From: Pseudomonas sp. ML2-2023-3
GTDB lineage: Bacteria > Pseudomonadota > Gammaproteobacteria > Pseudomonadales > Pseudomonadaceae
Direction of reading: 5' to 3'
Assembly (NCBI RefSeq): GCF_037055275.1
Contig: NZ_CP146343.1
Span: 4,834,001-4,898,000 of the forward strand
Length of the DNA stretch: 64,000 nt
The translations under genes were made by a program, and so were the position numbers. How positions within the stretch are numbered: position 1 is the first letter of the stretch; each line of letters starts with the position of its first letter. Positions 1 to 8,810 of the stretch are shown in pieces. The notes under the pieces are model-generated. The model was not told the DNA's origin. It ran no database searches and worked only from the letters and a program-made list of their open reading frames with translations.

Positions 1-1
1 C

Positions 2-292
2 CTGTGCACCATGATGGCCCAACGCCTGTCGATTTTGCATGGTCTCAACGCTCCGGAGTTCTTCGACAAGAGCCTGTTCCGCCACTTTATCCAGACATTG
101 CTTGAAGAAGACGTGCTGCGCCGCGATGCCAACGGCAAGTTGAGCTATCACGAACTGCTTGGCGAACTGGCCGAAGGTGCTGCCAAGCGTGTGTTGCCTG
201 CCGAAATTCGCCTGTCGATTCGCCAGGTTGCGTTGCACCGCAGTGAAGACACCCACGAGCAGCCACCGCTCTCGCTCGAAAAAACATCTTGA
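2..292 (+). CDS. plsB: Glycerol-3-phosphate acyltransferase PlsB, C-terminal fragment (5' end off window)
   Basis: The last 96 codons of a gene that begins left of the window. The residues around [19 protein letters not shown] and [11 protein letters not shown] match what I know of the C-terminal end of PlsB, the inner-membrane enzyme that acylates position 1 of sn-glycerol-3-phosphate with acyl-ACP or acyl-CoA in the first step of phospholipid synthesis. The catalytic HX4D block of the family (full length about 800 residues) lies in the missing part and cannot be checked. The frame is open from the first base, so the methionine near base 11 is internal, not a start. The next gene begins 11 bases after the stop on the same strand. 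Confidence 0.85.
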   Translation: MCTMMAQRLSILHGLNAPEFFDKSLFRHFIQTLLEEDVLRRDANGKLSYHELLGELAEGAAKRVLPAEIRLSIRQVALHRSEDTHEQPPLSLEKTS

Positions 293-303
293 AGGAGAAA
301 TCC

Positions 304-702
304 ATGAAAAAAGTACTTTTACTCAGCCTCACCGCCCTGCTTGGAGCCTGTAGCTCTATGACCTCGACCCCTCAAGCATCCCTCGATGGCGAAGTGTTCT
401 ACCTGCAGCGTATTGCCCTGCCGCCTACAGCTACACTGGAAGTTAACTTGCAGGATGTATCGCTGGCCGACGCTCCAGCGGTGACACTTGCCAAGCAAAG
501 TGGCCCAATCAAGGGCCAGGTACCCCTGCCATTTCACTTGACCTATGACCCGGCGCAGATCAAACCCGGCCATACCTACGCGGTGAGTGCGCGGATCGAA
601 GAGAACGGCCAGTTGCTGTTTATCAGCACAGAGCGCAACAGCGTCGATCTGACTGCAAAAACCCAGCAACCTGTCCGCCTGCGTGTCGATCAGGTTCGCT
701 AA
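304..702 (+). CDS. YbaY-family lipoprotein
   Basis: A 132-residue secreted lipoprotein. The N-terminus has two lysines, a hydrophobic stretch and the lipobox LLGAC, so Cys17 or so should be acylated. The rest is a beta-rich domain with the pattern typical of YbaY/HslJ-like proteins (LDGEVFYLQRIALPPTATLEV, then PFHLTYDPAQI and YAVSARIEENGQLLF). This family has no settled function; it is associated with the envelope. The ATG at 304 is chosen over an upstream TTG at 289 because GAAGGAGA lies 7 bases before it and the signal peptide starts there. It sits between plsB and a DUF4197 gene in a probable read-through unit. Confidence 0.8.
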   Translation: MKKVLLLSLTALLGACSSMTSTPQASLDGEVFYLQRIALPPTATLEVNLQDVSLADAPAVTLAKQSGPIKGQVPLPFHLTYDPAQIKPGHTYAVSARIEENGQLLFISTERNSVDLTAKTQQPVRLRVDQVR

Positions 703-716
703 TCAAGGAGTTTGCC

Positions 717-1406
717 ATGCTGCGACTTTCCATACGCTTTGCGGGCCTCTGCGCAGGCCTGTTGATTTCGGCCAATGCCCTGGCGTTATCGCTGAGCGAT
801 CTGTCCCAAGGCGACGCCACGGGCGGCCTCAAAGATGCCCTGACCCAAGGTGCGCAAATTGCGGTCAAGCAACTGGGCACCCCCGGGGGCTTCAGCAATA
901 ACCCCGAAGTCAAGATCGAGCTGCCGGGCAACCTTGGCAAAGTCGCGAAAAAGATGAAGCAATTCGGCATGGGCGATCAGGTCGATCAACTCGAAACCAG
1001 CATGAACAAAGCCGCAGAAGCGGCCGTGCCACAGGCGCAAGCCCTGCTGGTCGATGCGGTGAAGAAAATGACCGTGGCGGATGCCAAGGGCATCCTCAGC
1101 GGCGGCCAGGATTCGGCGACCCAATACCTGAGCAAAAGTAGCCGGGACCAGATCCGCGCCAAGTTCCTGCCTATCGTCAAGGCCGCCACGGACAAGGTCG
1201 GTCTGGCCCAGCAGTACAACTCATTTGCAGGGCAAGCCGCCACGCTGGGTGTGGTGGACGCCAAAAGCGCCAACATCGAAAGCTACGTGACCGAAAAGGC
1301 CCTGGACGGCTTGTTCGAAATGATCGGCAAACAGGAAGAAACCATCCGCCAGAACCCGGCAGCGGCTGCTACCAGTTTGGCGAAAAAAGTCTTCGGAACG
1401 CTGTAA
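717..1406 (+). CDS. DUF4197 domain protein, exported
   Basis: A 229-residue protein with a cleavable signal peptide ending near NALA (residues 1-23), followed by an all-alpha domain rich in Ala, Lys and Gln. Segments such as LSDLSQGDATGGLKDAL, VKIELPGNLGKVAKKMKQFG and the C-terminal TEKALDGLFEMIGKQEE are characteristic of DUF4197, a periplasmic family of unknown function common in Pseudomonas. The start has AAGGAG 8 bases upstream. It is 14 bases after the YbaY-like gene, so the two are probably co-transcribed. A REP palindrome pair follows directly. Function is not known and I do not propose one. Confidence 0.8.
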   Translation: MLRLSIRFAGLCAGLLISANALALSLSDLSQGDATGGLKDALTQGAQIAVKQLGTPGGFSNNPEVKIELPGNLGKVAKKMKQFGMGDQVDQLETSMNKAAEAAVPQAQALLVDAVKKMTVADAKGILSGGQDSATQYLSKSSRDQIRAKFLPIVKAATDKVGLAQQYNSFAGQAATLGVVDAKSANIESYVTEKALDGLFEMIGKQEETIRQNPAAAATSLAKKVFGTL

Positions 1407-1409
1407 CCC

Positions 1410-1511
1410 TTGCGAAGGCGGGCTTGCCCGCCTCCACAACAATGGGTGCCCAGGCCCGGATGATGTGAGCCACACAAACCCTGTGGGAGCAGGGCTTGCC
1501 CGCTCCCACAG
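1410..1511. repeat. REP doublet (REPIN-like) between convergent genes
   Basis: Two palindromes in inverted orientation: one around GGCGGGCTTGCCCGCC (1418-1433) and one CTGTGGGAGCAGGGC...GCCCGCTCCCACAG (1481-1511). The head sequence TGTGGGAGC-GGGCTTG-CCCGC is the common Pseudomonas REP type. It fills the whole 110-base gap between the DUF4197 gene and mexK, which converge here, and may act as a bidirectional terminator. Confidence 0.85.
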
Positions 1512-1516
1512 GGGCT

Positions 1517-4500
1517 TCAAGCCTCTGCTGGCTTCTTGACCTTGAACCACGCCGCATACAGCGCCGGCAAGAACAGCAAGGTCAGTGCAGTCGCCACAAT
1601 CAGCCCACCCATGATGGCAACCGCCATCGGGCCGAAGAACACACTGCGTGACAGTGGAATCATCGCCAGTACCGCCGCCAGTGCGGTCAGCACGATCGGG
1701 CGGAAACGCCGTACCGTCGCTTCAATGATCGCCCGCCACGGGTCCAGCCCCGCCGCCTTGTCCTGTTCGATCTGATCCACCAGGATCACCGAGTTGCGCA
1801 TGATCATCCCCGACAACGCAATGGTGCCCAGCATCGCCACAAAGCCGAACGGCTTGCCGAACAACAGCAGAAACAGCGTGACCCCGATCAGCCCCAGCGG
1901 CGCCGTCAGGAACACCATCACCATGCGCGAGAAACTGCGCAGCTGCACCATCAACAGGGTCAGCACCACCACGATAAACAACGGCACACCGGCCTTCACC
2001 GAGTCCTGGCCACGGGTGGAGTCTTCGACCGTACCGCCCACGTCCAGCAGATAACCATCCGGCAGCTCGGCGCGAACGCCCTCAAGGGTCGGCAGAATCT
2101 GCTGCACCAGTGTCGCCGGTTGCTCCTTGCCGTAGATATCCGCACGCACGGTCACGTTCGGCAGGCGGTTACGGTGCCAGATGATGCCCTCTTCGAAGCC
2201 ATATTCCAGCGTCGCAACTTGCGACAGGGCAACGCTCTGGCCGTTGTCGGTCGGTACCGCCAGGCTAGGCAGCAACGCCAGCTCGGTGCGTTCCTGAGGC
2301 GTGCCGCGCAACAGGATTTCGATCAACTCGTTGTCTTCGCGGTACTGGCTGACGGTGGATCCCAGCAACGTGCTTTGCAAAAAGCGCGACAGGTTGGCCG
2401 TGCTCACACCCAGGGCCCGCGCACGGTCCTGATCGATGTTGAGATACACCACCTTGCTCGGTTCTTCCCAGTCCAGGTGCACGTTCACCACATGAGGGTT
2501 GTCGCGAACCTTGGCCGCCACCTTGCGCGCCAGTGCCCGTACCTCTTCGATATGTTCGCCCGTCACCCGGAACTGCACCGGATAGCCCACAGGCGGACCG
2601 TTTTCCAGACGCGTGACCCGCGAGCGTACGGTCGGGAATTGTTCGTTAAGGGTGTCAATCAACCAGGTGCGCAGTTCTTCCCTGTCCTCAATGGTCTTGG
2701 CCAGTACCACAAACTGGGCAAAGCTGGCCGCTGGCAACTGCTGATCCAGTGGCAGGTAATAGCGTGGCGAGCCGGTCCCGGCATACGCCACATAATTGGC
2801 AATACCCGGATGGTCCTTGAGCAGTGCTTCGAGTTGCTTGACCTGATCGGTGGTATTGCTCAACGAAGCGCCTTCGGCCAGTTTCAAGTCGACCATCAAT
2901 TCCAGTCGGCTGGACGCGGGAAAGAACTGCTGCGGAACAAACTTGAAGAGCACGACCGACCCCAGGAACAGCAGCACCGTCAATGCAATCACGGTCTTGC
3001 GCCGGGTGACGCACCACTCCACCAACCGTCGGACCCGCTGGTAAAACGGTGTGGCGTAAGGGTCGGGAGCACCTGCGCCCGAACCGTGTTTGGCGGCATG
3101 AATTTTCGCCAGGTCCGGCAACAACAGCGCCCCCAGATACGGCACAAACACCACCGCCGCAATCCACGACGCCAACAGGGCAATGGTCACCACCTGGAAA
3201 ATCGAGCGGGTGTACTCACCCGTGCTCGACTGCGCCATGGCAATCGGCAAAAAGCCTGCTGCCGTGATCAGCGTACCGGTGAGCATGGGGAACGCGGTAC
3301 TGGTCCAGGCGAAGCTCGCCGCCTTCATCCGGTCGTAACCCTGCTCCATCTTGATCGCCATCATTTCCACGGCAATGATCGCGTCGTCCACCAACAAGCC
3401 CAGGGCCAGCACCAACGCCCCCAGTGAAATCTTGTGCAGGCCGATCCCGAAGTAATGCATGGCGGCAAACGTCATTGCCAGCACCAGCGGGATGGTCAGT
3501 GCCACCACCATGCCGGTGCGCGCACCCAGGGAGAAGAAGCTGACCAGCAGCACGATCACCAGGGCTTCCACCAACACTTGAACGAACTCGCCGACACTGG
3601 TTTTCACAGCCGCTGGCTGGTCAGAGACCTTGCCCAATTGCATCCCGGCCGGAAGGTTCTTCTGGATCCGTTCGAACTCGGTATCCAGCGCCTTGCCCAG
3701 CACCAGGATATCGCCACCGTCTTTCATAGCCACGGCCAGACCTATCGCATCCTGGCCCATAAAGCGCATACGCGGTGCCGGTGGATCATTAAAGCCGCGA
3801 CGCACATCCGCCACGTCGCTGATGCGAAAGGTGCGCTCGCCCACGCGGATCGGGAAACGTTCGATCTCCTCTACCGTCTTGAAATTACCGCTGACGCGCA
3901 GTTGCACCCGTTCTGTCGGTGTTTCAAAGAAGCCCGCAGTCGACACTGCGTTTTGCTCCTCAAGGGCTTTTTGCACGGCGGCCAGCGGCAAGCCCAAGGT
4001 GGCCAGTTTGAGGTTGGACAGCTCGATCCAGATTTTTTCGTCCTGCAGCCCCAGCAATTCAACCTTGCCTACATCCTTGACCCGTTGTAGCTGGATCTGG
4101 ATGCGGTCGGCGTAGTCTTTGAGCACCGCGTAGTCGTAACCTTCACCGCTCAAGCTGTAGATATTGCCGAAGGTCGTACCGAATTCATCGTTGAAAAACG
4201 GCCCCTGCACATCAGGCGGCAAGGTGTGGCGAATGTCACTGATCTTTTTGCGAACCTGATACCACAGCTCCGGAATCTGATTCGAGTGCATCGAATCGCG
4301 GGCCATAAAGGTCACTTGCGACTCGCCAGGGCGCGAGAACGAAACAATGCGCTCGTACTCACCGGTCTCCATCAGCTTTTTTTCAATACGTTCGGTGACC
4401 TGCCGAGAGACTTCCTCAGCCGTAGCACCCGGCCACAGGGTGCGAATGACCATGGCCTTGAAGGTGAACGGTGGGTCTTCGCTTTGCCCTAATTTGGTGT

Positions 4501-4591
4501 ACGAAAGCCCGCCGACAATAGCTAGCAACAGCATCAGGAACAGGACGATCTGGCGATTGCGCAACGCCCAGGCAGAAAGGTTAAAGCCCAT
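1517..4591 (-). CDS. mexK: RND efflux transporter MexK
   Basis: A 1024-residue inner-membrane resistance-nodulation-division pump, the size of the family. It has the N-terminal helix with FLMLLLAIVGG, the porter-domain block EDPPFTFKAMVI, the TM4 proton-relay motif GLLVDDAIIAVE with paired aspartates, and the duplicated second half starting near TVIALTVLLFLG. RND pumps of this branch export biocides and antibiotics in exchange for protons. MexK is preferred over the related TriC because one adaptor gene precedes it and a TetR gene is divergent, the mexJK-mexL arrangement between plsB and rsmJ in P. aeruginosa. It starts 5 bases after mexJ, with AAGGAG inside the mexJ stop region. No outer-membrane channel gene is linked, as in P. 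aeruginosa. Confidence 0.85.
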   Translation of the reverse strand: MGFNLSAWALRNRQIVLFLMLLLAIVGGLSYTKLGQSEDPPFTFKAMVIRTLWPGATAEEVSRQVTERIEKKLMETGEYERIVSFSRPGESQVTFMARDSMHSNQIPELWYQVRKKISDIRHTLPPDVQGPFFNDEFGTTFGNIYSLSGEGYDYAVLKDYADRIQIQLQRVKDVGKVELLGLQDEKIWIELSNLKLATLGLPLAAVQKALEEQNAVSTAGFFETPTERVQLRVSGNFKTVEEIERFPIRVGERTFRISDVADVRRGFNDPPAPRMRFMGQDAIGLAVAMKDGGDILVLGKALDTEFERIQKNLPAGMQLGKVSDQPAAVKTSVGEFVQVLVEALVIVLLVSFFSLGARTGMVVALTIPLVLAMTFAAMHYFGIGLHKISLGALVLALGLLVDDAIIAVEMMAIKMEQGYDRMKAASFAWTSTAFPMLTGTLITAAGFLPIAMAQSSTGEYTRSIFQVVTIALLASWIAAVVFVPYLGALLLPDLAKIHAAKHGSGAGAPDPYATPFYQRVRRLVEWCVTRRKTVIALTVLLFLGSVVLFKFVPQQFFPASSRLELMVDLKLAEGASLSNTTDQVKQLEALLKDHPGIANYVAYAGTGSPRYYLPLDQQLPAASFAQFVVLAKTIEDREELRTWLIDTLNEQFPTVRSRVTRLENGPPVGYPVQFRVTGEHIEEVRALARKVAAKVRDNPHVVNVHLDWEEPSKVVYLNIDQDRARALGVSTANLSRFLQSTLLGSTVSQYREDNELIEILLRGTPQERTELALLPSLAVPTDNGQSVALSQVATLEYGFEEGIIWHRNRLPNVTVRADIYGKEQPATLVQQILPTLEGVRAELPDGYLLDVGGTVEDSTRGQDSVKAGVPLFIVVVLTLLMVQLRSFSRMVMVFLTAPLGLIGVTLFLLLFGKPFGFVAMLGTIALSGMIMRNSVILVDQIEQDKAAGLDPWRAIIEATVRRFRPIVLTALAAVLAMIPLSRSVFFGPMAVAIMGGLIVATALTLLFLPALYAAWFKVKKPAEA

Positions 4592-4596
4592 GGGGG

Positions 4597-5697
4597 TTAC
4601 TCCTTGGCCGAAACATTGATTGCCCGGTTGGAGCGATCAATCGGCCGCACCTCTTGCCCGGGATGCAGCACATGCACGCCGGCAGCGACGATCCAGTCAT
4701 CGGCCTTGAGGCCTTCGAGAACCGGCACGCTTTTTTCGCCAAAAGGCCCCACACGCACCGGCACTTGCTCAAGCTTGTTGCCTTGGCCGACTCGCCACAC
4801 GTAGGCCGCGCCGTTCTCGGCGGTCAAGGCTGACAGCGGCACCGACAGCGAACTGTCGCCTTCGCCCTGAATGAAAACCCTGGCACTTTGGCCCAGTTCG
4901 GCAGGCACCTTGCCAGAGGTGAACGTGATACGGGCAGCAAAGGTACGTGACTTTGGATCTGCCGATGGCGACAGCTCGCGGATACGGCCGCTGAAACGCT
5001 GGCCGGGCTGCGACCACAACTCAACCGCCACCGGCATACCGATCTTGAAGCGGCTGAAATCCTGCTCCGGCAGGCTGATCAGCACTTCACGCTCACCATC
5101 GGCTGCCAGGGTGAACACGGTTTGCCCGGCATTGACCACTTGCCCCACTTCAACCTGGCGCTGGGCGATCACGCCATCTTGTGGGGCGCGCAACACGGCA
5201 TAGCTGGCCTGATTGCTGGCCACATCCTGCTCGGCCTTGAGCTGCTGGAGCTTGGCAACGCCAGAGCGGTAGAGGTTTTCGGCGTTGTCGAACTGTGAGC
5301 GGCTGACCATCTGCCGATCCAGCAGGGTCTTGTAGCGATCGCGCTCAGCACGCACCAGGTTCAGATTGGCCTGCCCTGCCGCCACTTGAGCACGGGTAGC
5401 GTCCAGTTGCAGGCGCACGTCTTGCGGGTCCAGCTCTGCCAGGGGCTGATTGGCCTTGACCCGCTCACCTTCATCGACCAGGCGCCTGGTGACTTTGCCT
5501 GCGATACGAAACGCCAGTTGCGGATCGAAACGCGCGCGCACTTCGCCGGGATAGCTCTGACTTGCCAGCGCTGAAGGCTGCGGATGCACCACCATCGCCG
5601 GGCTGATGCTGATTTTTGCAGGCTCTTGCTGCCCGCATCCAGACAATAAAAACACCAGACAGACAGGCACAGCGCGGGACAAGGCATGGCGCAACAT
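4597..5697 (-). CDS. mexJ: RND efflux periplasmic adaptor MexJ
   Basis: A 366-residue membrane-fusion protein that bridges the MexK pump to an outer-membrane channel. The first 21 residues form a lipoprotein signal with lipobox LLSGC, so the protein should be anchored in the inner membrane by lipid. The split lipoyl/barrel-sandwich halves are seen at YPGEVRARFDPQLAFRIAGKV and APQDGVIAQRQVEVGQVVNAG, with the coiled-coil hairpin between them (about residues 100-165, rich in Arg, Gln and Leu). The beta-barrel and membrane-proximal domains follow. It is first in a two-gene operon with mexK and shares an 89-base promoter region with mexL, which very likely represses it. Assignment rests on gene order and length as well as sequence. 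Confidence 0.84.
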   Translation of the reverse strand: MLRHALSRAVPVCLVFLLSGCGQQEPAKISISPAMVVHPQPSALASQSYPGEVRARFDPQLAFRIAGKVTRRLVDEGERVKANQPLAELDPQDVRLQLDATRAQVAAGQANLNLVRAERDRYKTLLDRQMVSRSQFDNAENLYRSGVAKLQQLKAEQDVASNQASYAVLRAPQDGVIAQRQVEVGQVVNAGQTVFTLAADGEREVLISLPEQDFSRFKIGMPVAVELWSQPGQRFSGRIRELSPSADPKSRTFAARITFTSGKVPAELGQSARVFIQGEGDSSLSVPLSALTAENGAAYVWRVGQGNKLEQVPVRVGPFGEKSVPVLEGLKADDWIVAAGVHVLHPGQEVRPIDRSNRAINVSAKE

Positions 5698-5786
5698 GTT
5701 GACGACCTTTCGCTAAAGGGGCTTGGAATATTTATACTGGCAGCATGTTATTAATACTAAACTCACCAGTCCAGTAATAAACGGCT
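5698..5786. promoter_or_regulatory. mexJ-mexL divergent promoter/operator region
   Basis: An 89-base AT-rich gap between divergent genes. It contains the 8-base palindrome TATTAATA (5749-5756) flanked by ACTGG (5736-5740) and its inverse CCAGT (5766-5770, with a second CCAGT at 5771-5775). This symmetric layout is what a TetR-dimer operator would look like. A TATAAA-like -10 for mexJ reads on the minus strand near 5732-5737; no good -35 box is evident. MexL is known in P. aeruginosa to bind this intergenic region; the exact site here is inferred. Confidence 0.5.
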
Positions 5787-6425
5787 ATGTCTGACCATCC
5801 TTTACCCCCTAACGCTCTCGGCCGCCCCAAGGACCTGGCAAAACGCCAGTCCATCCTCGACGCCGCCAAAACCCTGTTTTTGACCAAGGGCTATGCCAAC
5901 ACCAGCATGGATGCCGTTGCGGGCCTGGCGGGCGTGTCAAAACTGACGGTCTACAGTCACTTCACCGACAAGGAGACCCTGTTTTCTTCGGCGATCATGT
6001 CCAAATGCACAGAGCAGCTACCGGTACTGTTTTTTGAGCTGCCGGCCGGCAAGCCCATTGAAGGGGTGTTGCTGAACATTGCCCGAGGCTTTCAAGTCCT
6101 GATCAACAGTGAAGAATCACTGAATCTGCACCGATTGATGGTCACCCTCGGCAGCCAGGATCCAAAGCTTTCGCAGATCTTCCTTGAGGCCGGACCGGAG
6201 CGCGTGGTGCACGAGATGGAGGGGTTGCTGCGCAAGATGGATCAGAGCGGCGCGCTGCGGATCGACGACCCGCATTACGCGGCAGAACACTTCTTCTGCA
6301 TGCTCAAAGGCGCCCCCAACTTTCGCCTGCTGTTTGGCGGCGGTGAACCGCTGGGGCCGCAGGAAAGCGAAGCCCATGTGCAGGAAGTGGTGGGGATGTT
6401 CATGCGGGCTTATCGACCAGAGTGA
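5787..6425 (+). CDS. mexL: TetR/AcrR repressor MexL
   Basis: A 212-residue TetR-family regulator. The helix-turn-helix is at about residues 35-60 (TSMDAVAGLAGVSKLTVYSHF), preceded by the typical RQSILDAAKTLFLTKGY helix. The C-terminal ligand-binding domain ends with HYAAEHFFCMLKGAPNFRLLFG, similar to the AefR-type C-terminal domain. It is divergent from mexJK and has the length I recall for MexL of P. aeruginosa, where it represses mexJK and its own gene. The inducing ligand is unknown. A truncated REP head (CCGCTCCCACA) lies just after the stop codon, where the gene meets rsmJ tail to tail. Confidence 0.82.
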   Translation: MSDHPLPPNALGRPKDLAKRQSILDAAKTLFLTKGYANTSMDAVAGLAGVSKLTVYSHFTDKETLFSSAIMSKCTEQLPVLFFELPAGKPIEGVLLNIARGFQVLINSEESLNLHRLMVTLGSQDPKLSQIFLEAGPERVVHEMEGLLRKMDQSGALRIDDPHYAAEHFFCMLKGAPNFRLLFGGGEPLGPQESEAHVQEVVGMFMRAYRPE

Positions 6426-6444
6426 AACACCCGCTCCCACATGT

Positions 6445-7227
6445 TCAGGGCTTGAGTGCTTTCTTCGGATAGATATCGTACCGGCTCGATTTGCCATCCA
6501 GCGCATGACTTGGCTTGGGCCCCGCAATGCACGGTGCCTTGCGGGGCCGCTTGACCACCACACGGTGGGTCGCCAGCGCCAACGCAGCTTCAAGCAGGGC
6601 CGGAGCATCATTGTCATCGCCCACTAACGGGCGAAACAGGCGCATTTCTTTTTTCACCAGCGCGGTTTTCTCACGATGGGGGAACATGGGGTCCAGGTAG
6701 ATCACCTGCGGTGGCTCCCCCTCCCAATTGCGCATCACTTCAATCGAGTTGCCTTTGAGCAAGTGCATGCGCGACACGATTGGCGCCACTTCAAAGTCAT
6801 CCAGGCCACGGGCCAGACCGTCCTCAAGCAAGGCACCGATCAGCGGCTGGCGCTCGATCAGGCTCATCTCACAGCCCAGGCTTGCCAGCACGAACGCGTC
6901 CTTGCCCAAGCCCGCCGTGGCATCCAGCACCCGTGGGCGCACGCCTTGCTGAATACCCACCGCCTTGGCAATCATCTGCCCCGTACCGCCGCCAAACAAA
7001 CGACGATGGGCCGCACCGCCTTCGACAAAGTCGACCCGCACCGGACCTGGCGCATCCGGCCCCAGTTGCTGCAACTGCAAACCCTGGGCGCTCAACTGCA
7101 AGGCGAACTCCGCGTCAGGCTCATCCAGAGGCAAACCCAGGCGCTCAGCCCATTGCTCGGCCAAGGCCTGAAAGGCCTCGTCCAGCGCTTCGACTTTGAT
7201 ACGACAGCCCGCTGCTTGCTCAATCAT
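6445..7227 (-). CDS. rsmJ: 16S rRNA (guanine-N2)-methyltransferase RsmJ
   Basis: A 260-residue class I SAM-dependent methyltransferase. RsmJ (formerly YhiQ) makes m2G1516 in 16S rRNA of the small ribosomal subunit. The SAM-binding motif I is seen at [18 protein letters not shown] (about residues 100-117), an acidic ribose-binding residue follows at LIERQP, and the catalytic-region motif is YLDPMFP, which in the family precedes a HREK-type sequence as here. The C-terminal [20 protein letters not shown] segment is typical. It stands alone on the minus strand, converging with mexL. Confidence 0.92.
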   Translation of the reverse strand: MIEQAAGCRIKVEALDEAFQALAEQWAERLGLPLDEPDAEFALQLSAQGLQLQQLGPDAPGPVRVDFVEGGAAHRRLFGGGTGQMIAKAVGIQQGVRPRVLDATAGLGKDAFVLASLGCEMSLIERQPLIGALLEDGLARGLDDFEVAPIVSRMHLLKGNSIEVMRNWEGEPPQVIYLDPMFPHREKTALVKKEMRLFRPLVGDDNDAPALLEAALALATHRVVVKRPRKAPCIAGPKPSHALDGKSSRYDIYPKKALKP

Positions 7228-7320
7228 CTAAAAACACGCTCAAAAATTTAATGATCGGCAAAGGCTGCCGATAAATGAAATATCCGCCATTTTGCCAGAG
7301 CTGGGCGTCGACCGAGAGCT

Positions 7321-7941
7321 ATGTCAGACATTCATTGCGCACCTATCGGCTTTATTGCGCCAATTGGCGACTTTGGCCGCCACAATTCGCAGATCACAGG
7401 CAGCGTCAATCACCTGTGGAAGGACTTCTACGCCCAGGCGTTGGCAGAACAGTCCGGTACCGATGCATTGGCGGCCATGGATGCCGAGCTGCCAGCCAGT
7501 ACTGAAAACGCCGAGCCCCGTGGTGGCACCCACCTGTTGGGCACTATCGTGATCCAGCGCCACTGCGAGGTTCAGGACACCGAACTGCGCCCGCCTGAAG
7601 CCCTGTTCTTGCCCATTGCCGAATTCGAACTGGACCTGCTGCCGCCACCCGCCGTGCCCTACCCGCCTGAAGACATTGTCGAGCAACAGCACCAGCAAGA
7701 TTTCAACAACACATGGGTGCGCCCGATCGTCATGACCCAGGGTCATCCGCTGCCCGATCCAGGCCCGGGGCCTGAGCCACGACCTTTGCATCTGCCCATA
7801 GCCGAGTTTGAACAGGACTTGCTGCCACCCCCCGCCGAGCCATTCGACGCCATTACGCTGATAGAGCAACAACGGGCGATGGACTTCGACCTGGGCTGGG
7901 CCCGCCCGATTGTCATCAACAACCTGCGCCTGGCCGCTTAA
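7321..7941 (+). CDS. Hypothetical protein with internal 43-residue duplication
   Basis: A 206-residue soluble protein of unknown function, without signal peptide or membrane segment. Residues 95-137 and 156-198 are two copies of one unit: both read L-x-LPIAEFE-x-DLLPPP, then a variable Pro-rich stretch, then EQQ, a DF pair, and W-x-RPIV. They are separated by a Pro/Gly linker (PLPDPGPGPEPRP). The N-terminal half (FIAPIGDFGRHN, NHLWKDFYAQAL) carries no motif I recognise. A hypothetical gene is found next to rsmJ in other pseudomonads in the same order, so it is probably conserved within the genus. Its stop overlaps by 4 bases the end of the convergent DUF72 gene. Confidence 0.75.
   Translation: MSDIHCAPIGFIAPIGDFGRHNSQITGSVNHLWKDFYAQALAEQSGTDALAAMDAELPASTENAEPRGGTHLLGTIVIQRHCEVQDTELRPPEALFLPIAEFELDLLPPPAVPYPPEDIVEQQHQQDFNNTWVRPIVMTQGHPLPDPGPGPEPRPLHLPIAEFEQDLLPPPAEPFDAITLIEQQRAMDFDLGWARPIVINNLRLAA
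7603..7914 (+). repeat. Coding repeat: two copies of a 129-base unit
   Basis: Copy 1 is 7603-7731 and copy 2 is 7786-7914, both in frame in the hypothetical gene at 7321-7941. The stretch encoding LPIAEFE-x-DLLPPP is nearly identical at the protein level but has diverged at synonymous and spacer positions, so the duplication is old and not a fresh assembly artefact. Confidence 0.8.
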
Positions 7942-8807
7942 AGCAGGCCCAGTTGCTCGCGAGCCTGGGATTGATGCAACTCGGGCAGTGGGGGCAGGCC
8001 CGGTAAGCGCTCACTCAATTGGCGATGAAAACGCCGCGCCAGCTCAGGAGCGCGGTGATTGTCCGGCGTATGCAAAAACACGTAGGGCGTACGCCCCTCC
8101 TCGATCCAGCCCGCGACTTTTTCAATCCAGGGCAACAAATAAGGATCGTTGGCCTCCAGCTCCGGGCGGCCAATAAATCGCACCTGCGGACATTGGGTAA
8201 AGGCCGCCGGGCGAGGCGGCACTTTGGGCTTTTTCGATTGAGCGTGGAGCACGGCAGGATCGGTCGAGTGGCAACTGAACAGTGCCCGGGGATCAAGGCA
8301 GATACGCTCGACACCGCGATCCATCAGCAAGCGGTTGAGCAGCCGCTCGGCATCGCCCCTGGCAAAGAACTCCGGATGACGAACCTCAATGGCCAGCGGG
8401 CGCTGCAAGGTGTCCATGAAGCTCACCAGCTCGCTCAAGCGCTGAGGCCCGAAACTGGCTGGCAGTTGCAGCCAAAACGGCGCTACCCGCCCCCCCAGGG
8501 GCCCCATGAGTTGCAAGAAATCTTCAGCGGCTTGCAACTGCTCACGCAAATCGCCGCCGTGGCTGATATCCCGTGGAAACTTGGCGGTGAACCTGAAGTG
8601 TTCAGGCAGGCTTTGCGCCCAGCGTTCAACCGTGGCCGGTGCCGGGCGGGCATAGAACGTGGTGTTGCCTTCGACGGCATTGAAGACCTGCGCATACAGG
8701 CTCAGGAAATCAGTTGAACGCGCGTTCTGCGGGTACAGGCCTTCGCGCCAGGCGTTTTCACTCCAGGACGGACAACCGAGGTAATAAGGGAGGGACGTGA
8801 GGGTCAT
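7938..8807 (-). CDS. DUF72 (YecE-like) domain protein
   Basis: A 289-residue DUF72 protein, a TIM-barrel family related to YecE whose biochemical role is not established. Family signatures are present: YYLGCPSWSENAWREGLYP at the start, FNAVEGNTTFYARP, FTAKFPRDISHG, and the C-terminal YVFLHTPDNHRAPELARRFH. The length is as usual for the family. The start codon has a GAGGG just upstream. It is separated by only 3 bases from the small hypothetical gene upstream on the same strand, so the two are likely one transcript. Confidence 0.85.
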   Translation of the reverse strand: MTLTSLPYYLGCPSWSENAWREGLYPQNARSTDFLSLYAQVFNAVEGNTTFYARPAPATVERWAQSLPEHFRFTAKFPRDISHGGDLREQLQAAEDFLQLMGPLGGRVAPFWLQLPASFGPQRLSELVSFMDTLQRPLAIEVRHPEFFARGDAERLLNRLLMDRGVERICLDPRALFSCHSTDPAVLHAQSKKPKVPPRPAAFTQCPQVRFIGRPELEANDPYLLPWIEKVAGWIEEGRTPYVFLHTPDNHRAPELARRFHRQLSERLPGLPPLPELHQSQAREQLGLL

Positions 8808-8810
8808 GGC

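Noticed and set aside
2120..3427. A 435-codon open frame on the plus strand opposite mexK
   Set aside because: It lies entirely antisense to a well-supported RND pump gene, has the His/Arg/Gln-rich composition of a shadow frame in GC-rich DNA, and shows no domain.
1517..5697. Naming the pump genes triC and its adaptor
   Set aside because: TriABC has two adaptor genes; here one adaptor, a divergent TetR gene and the plsB-rsmJ neighbourhood fit mexJK-mexL better.
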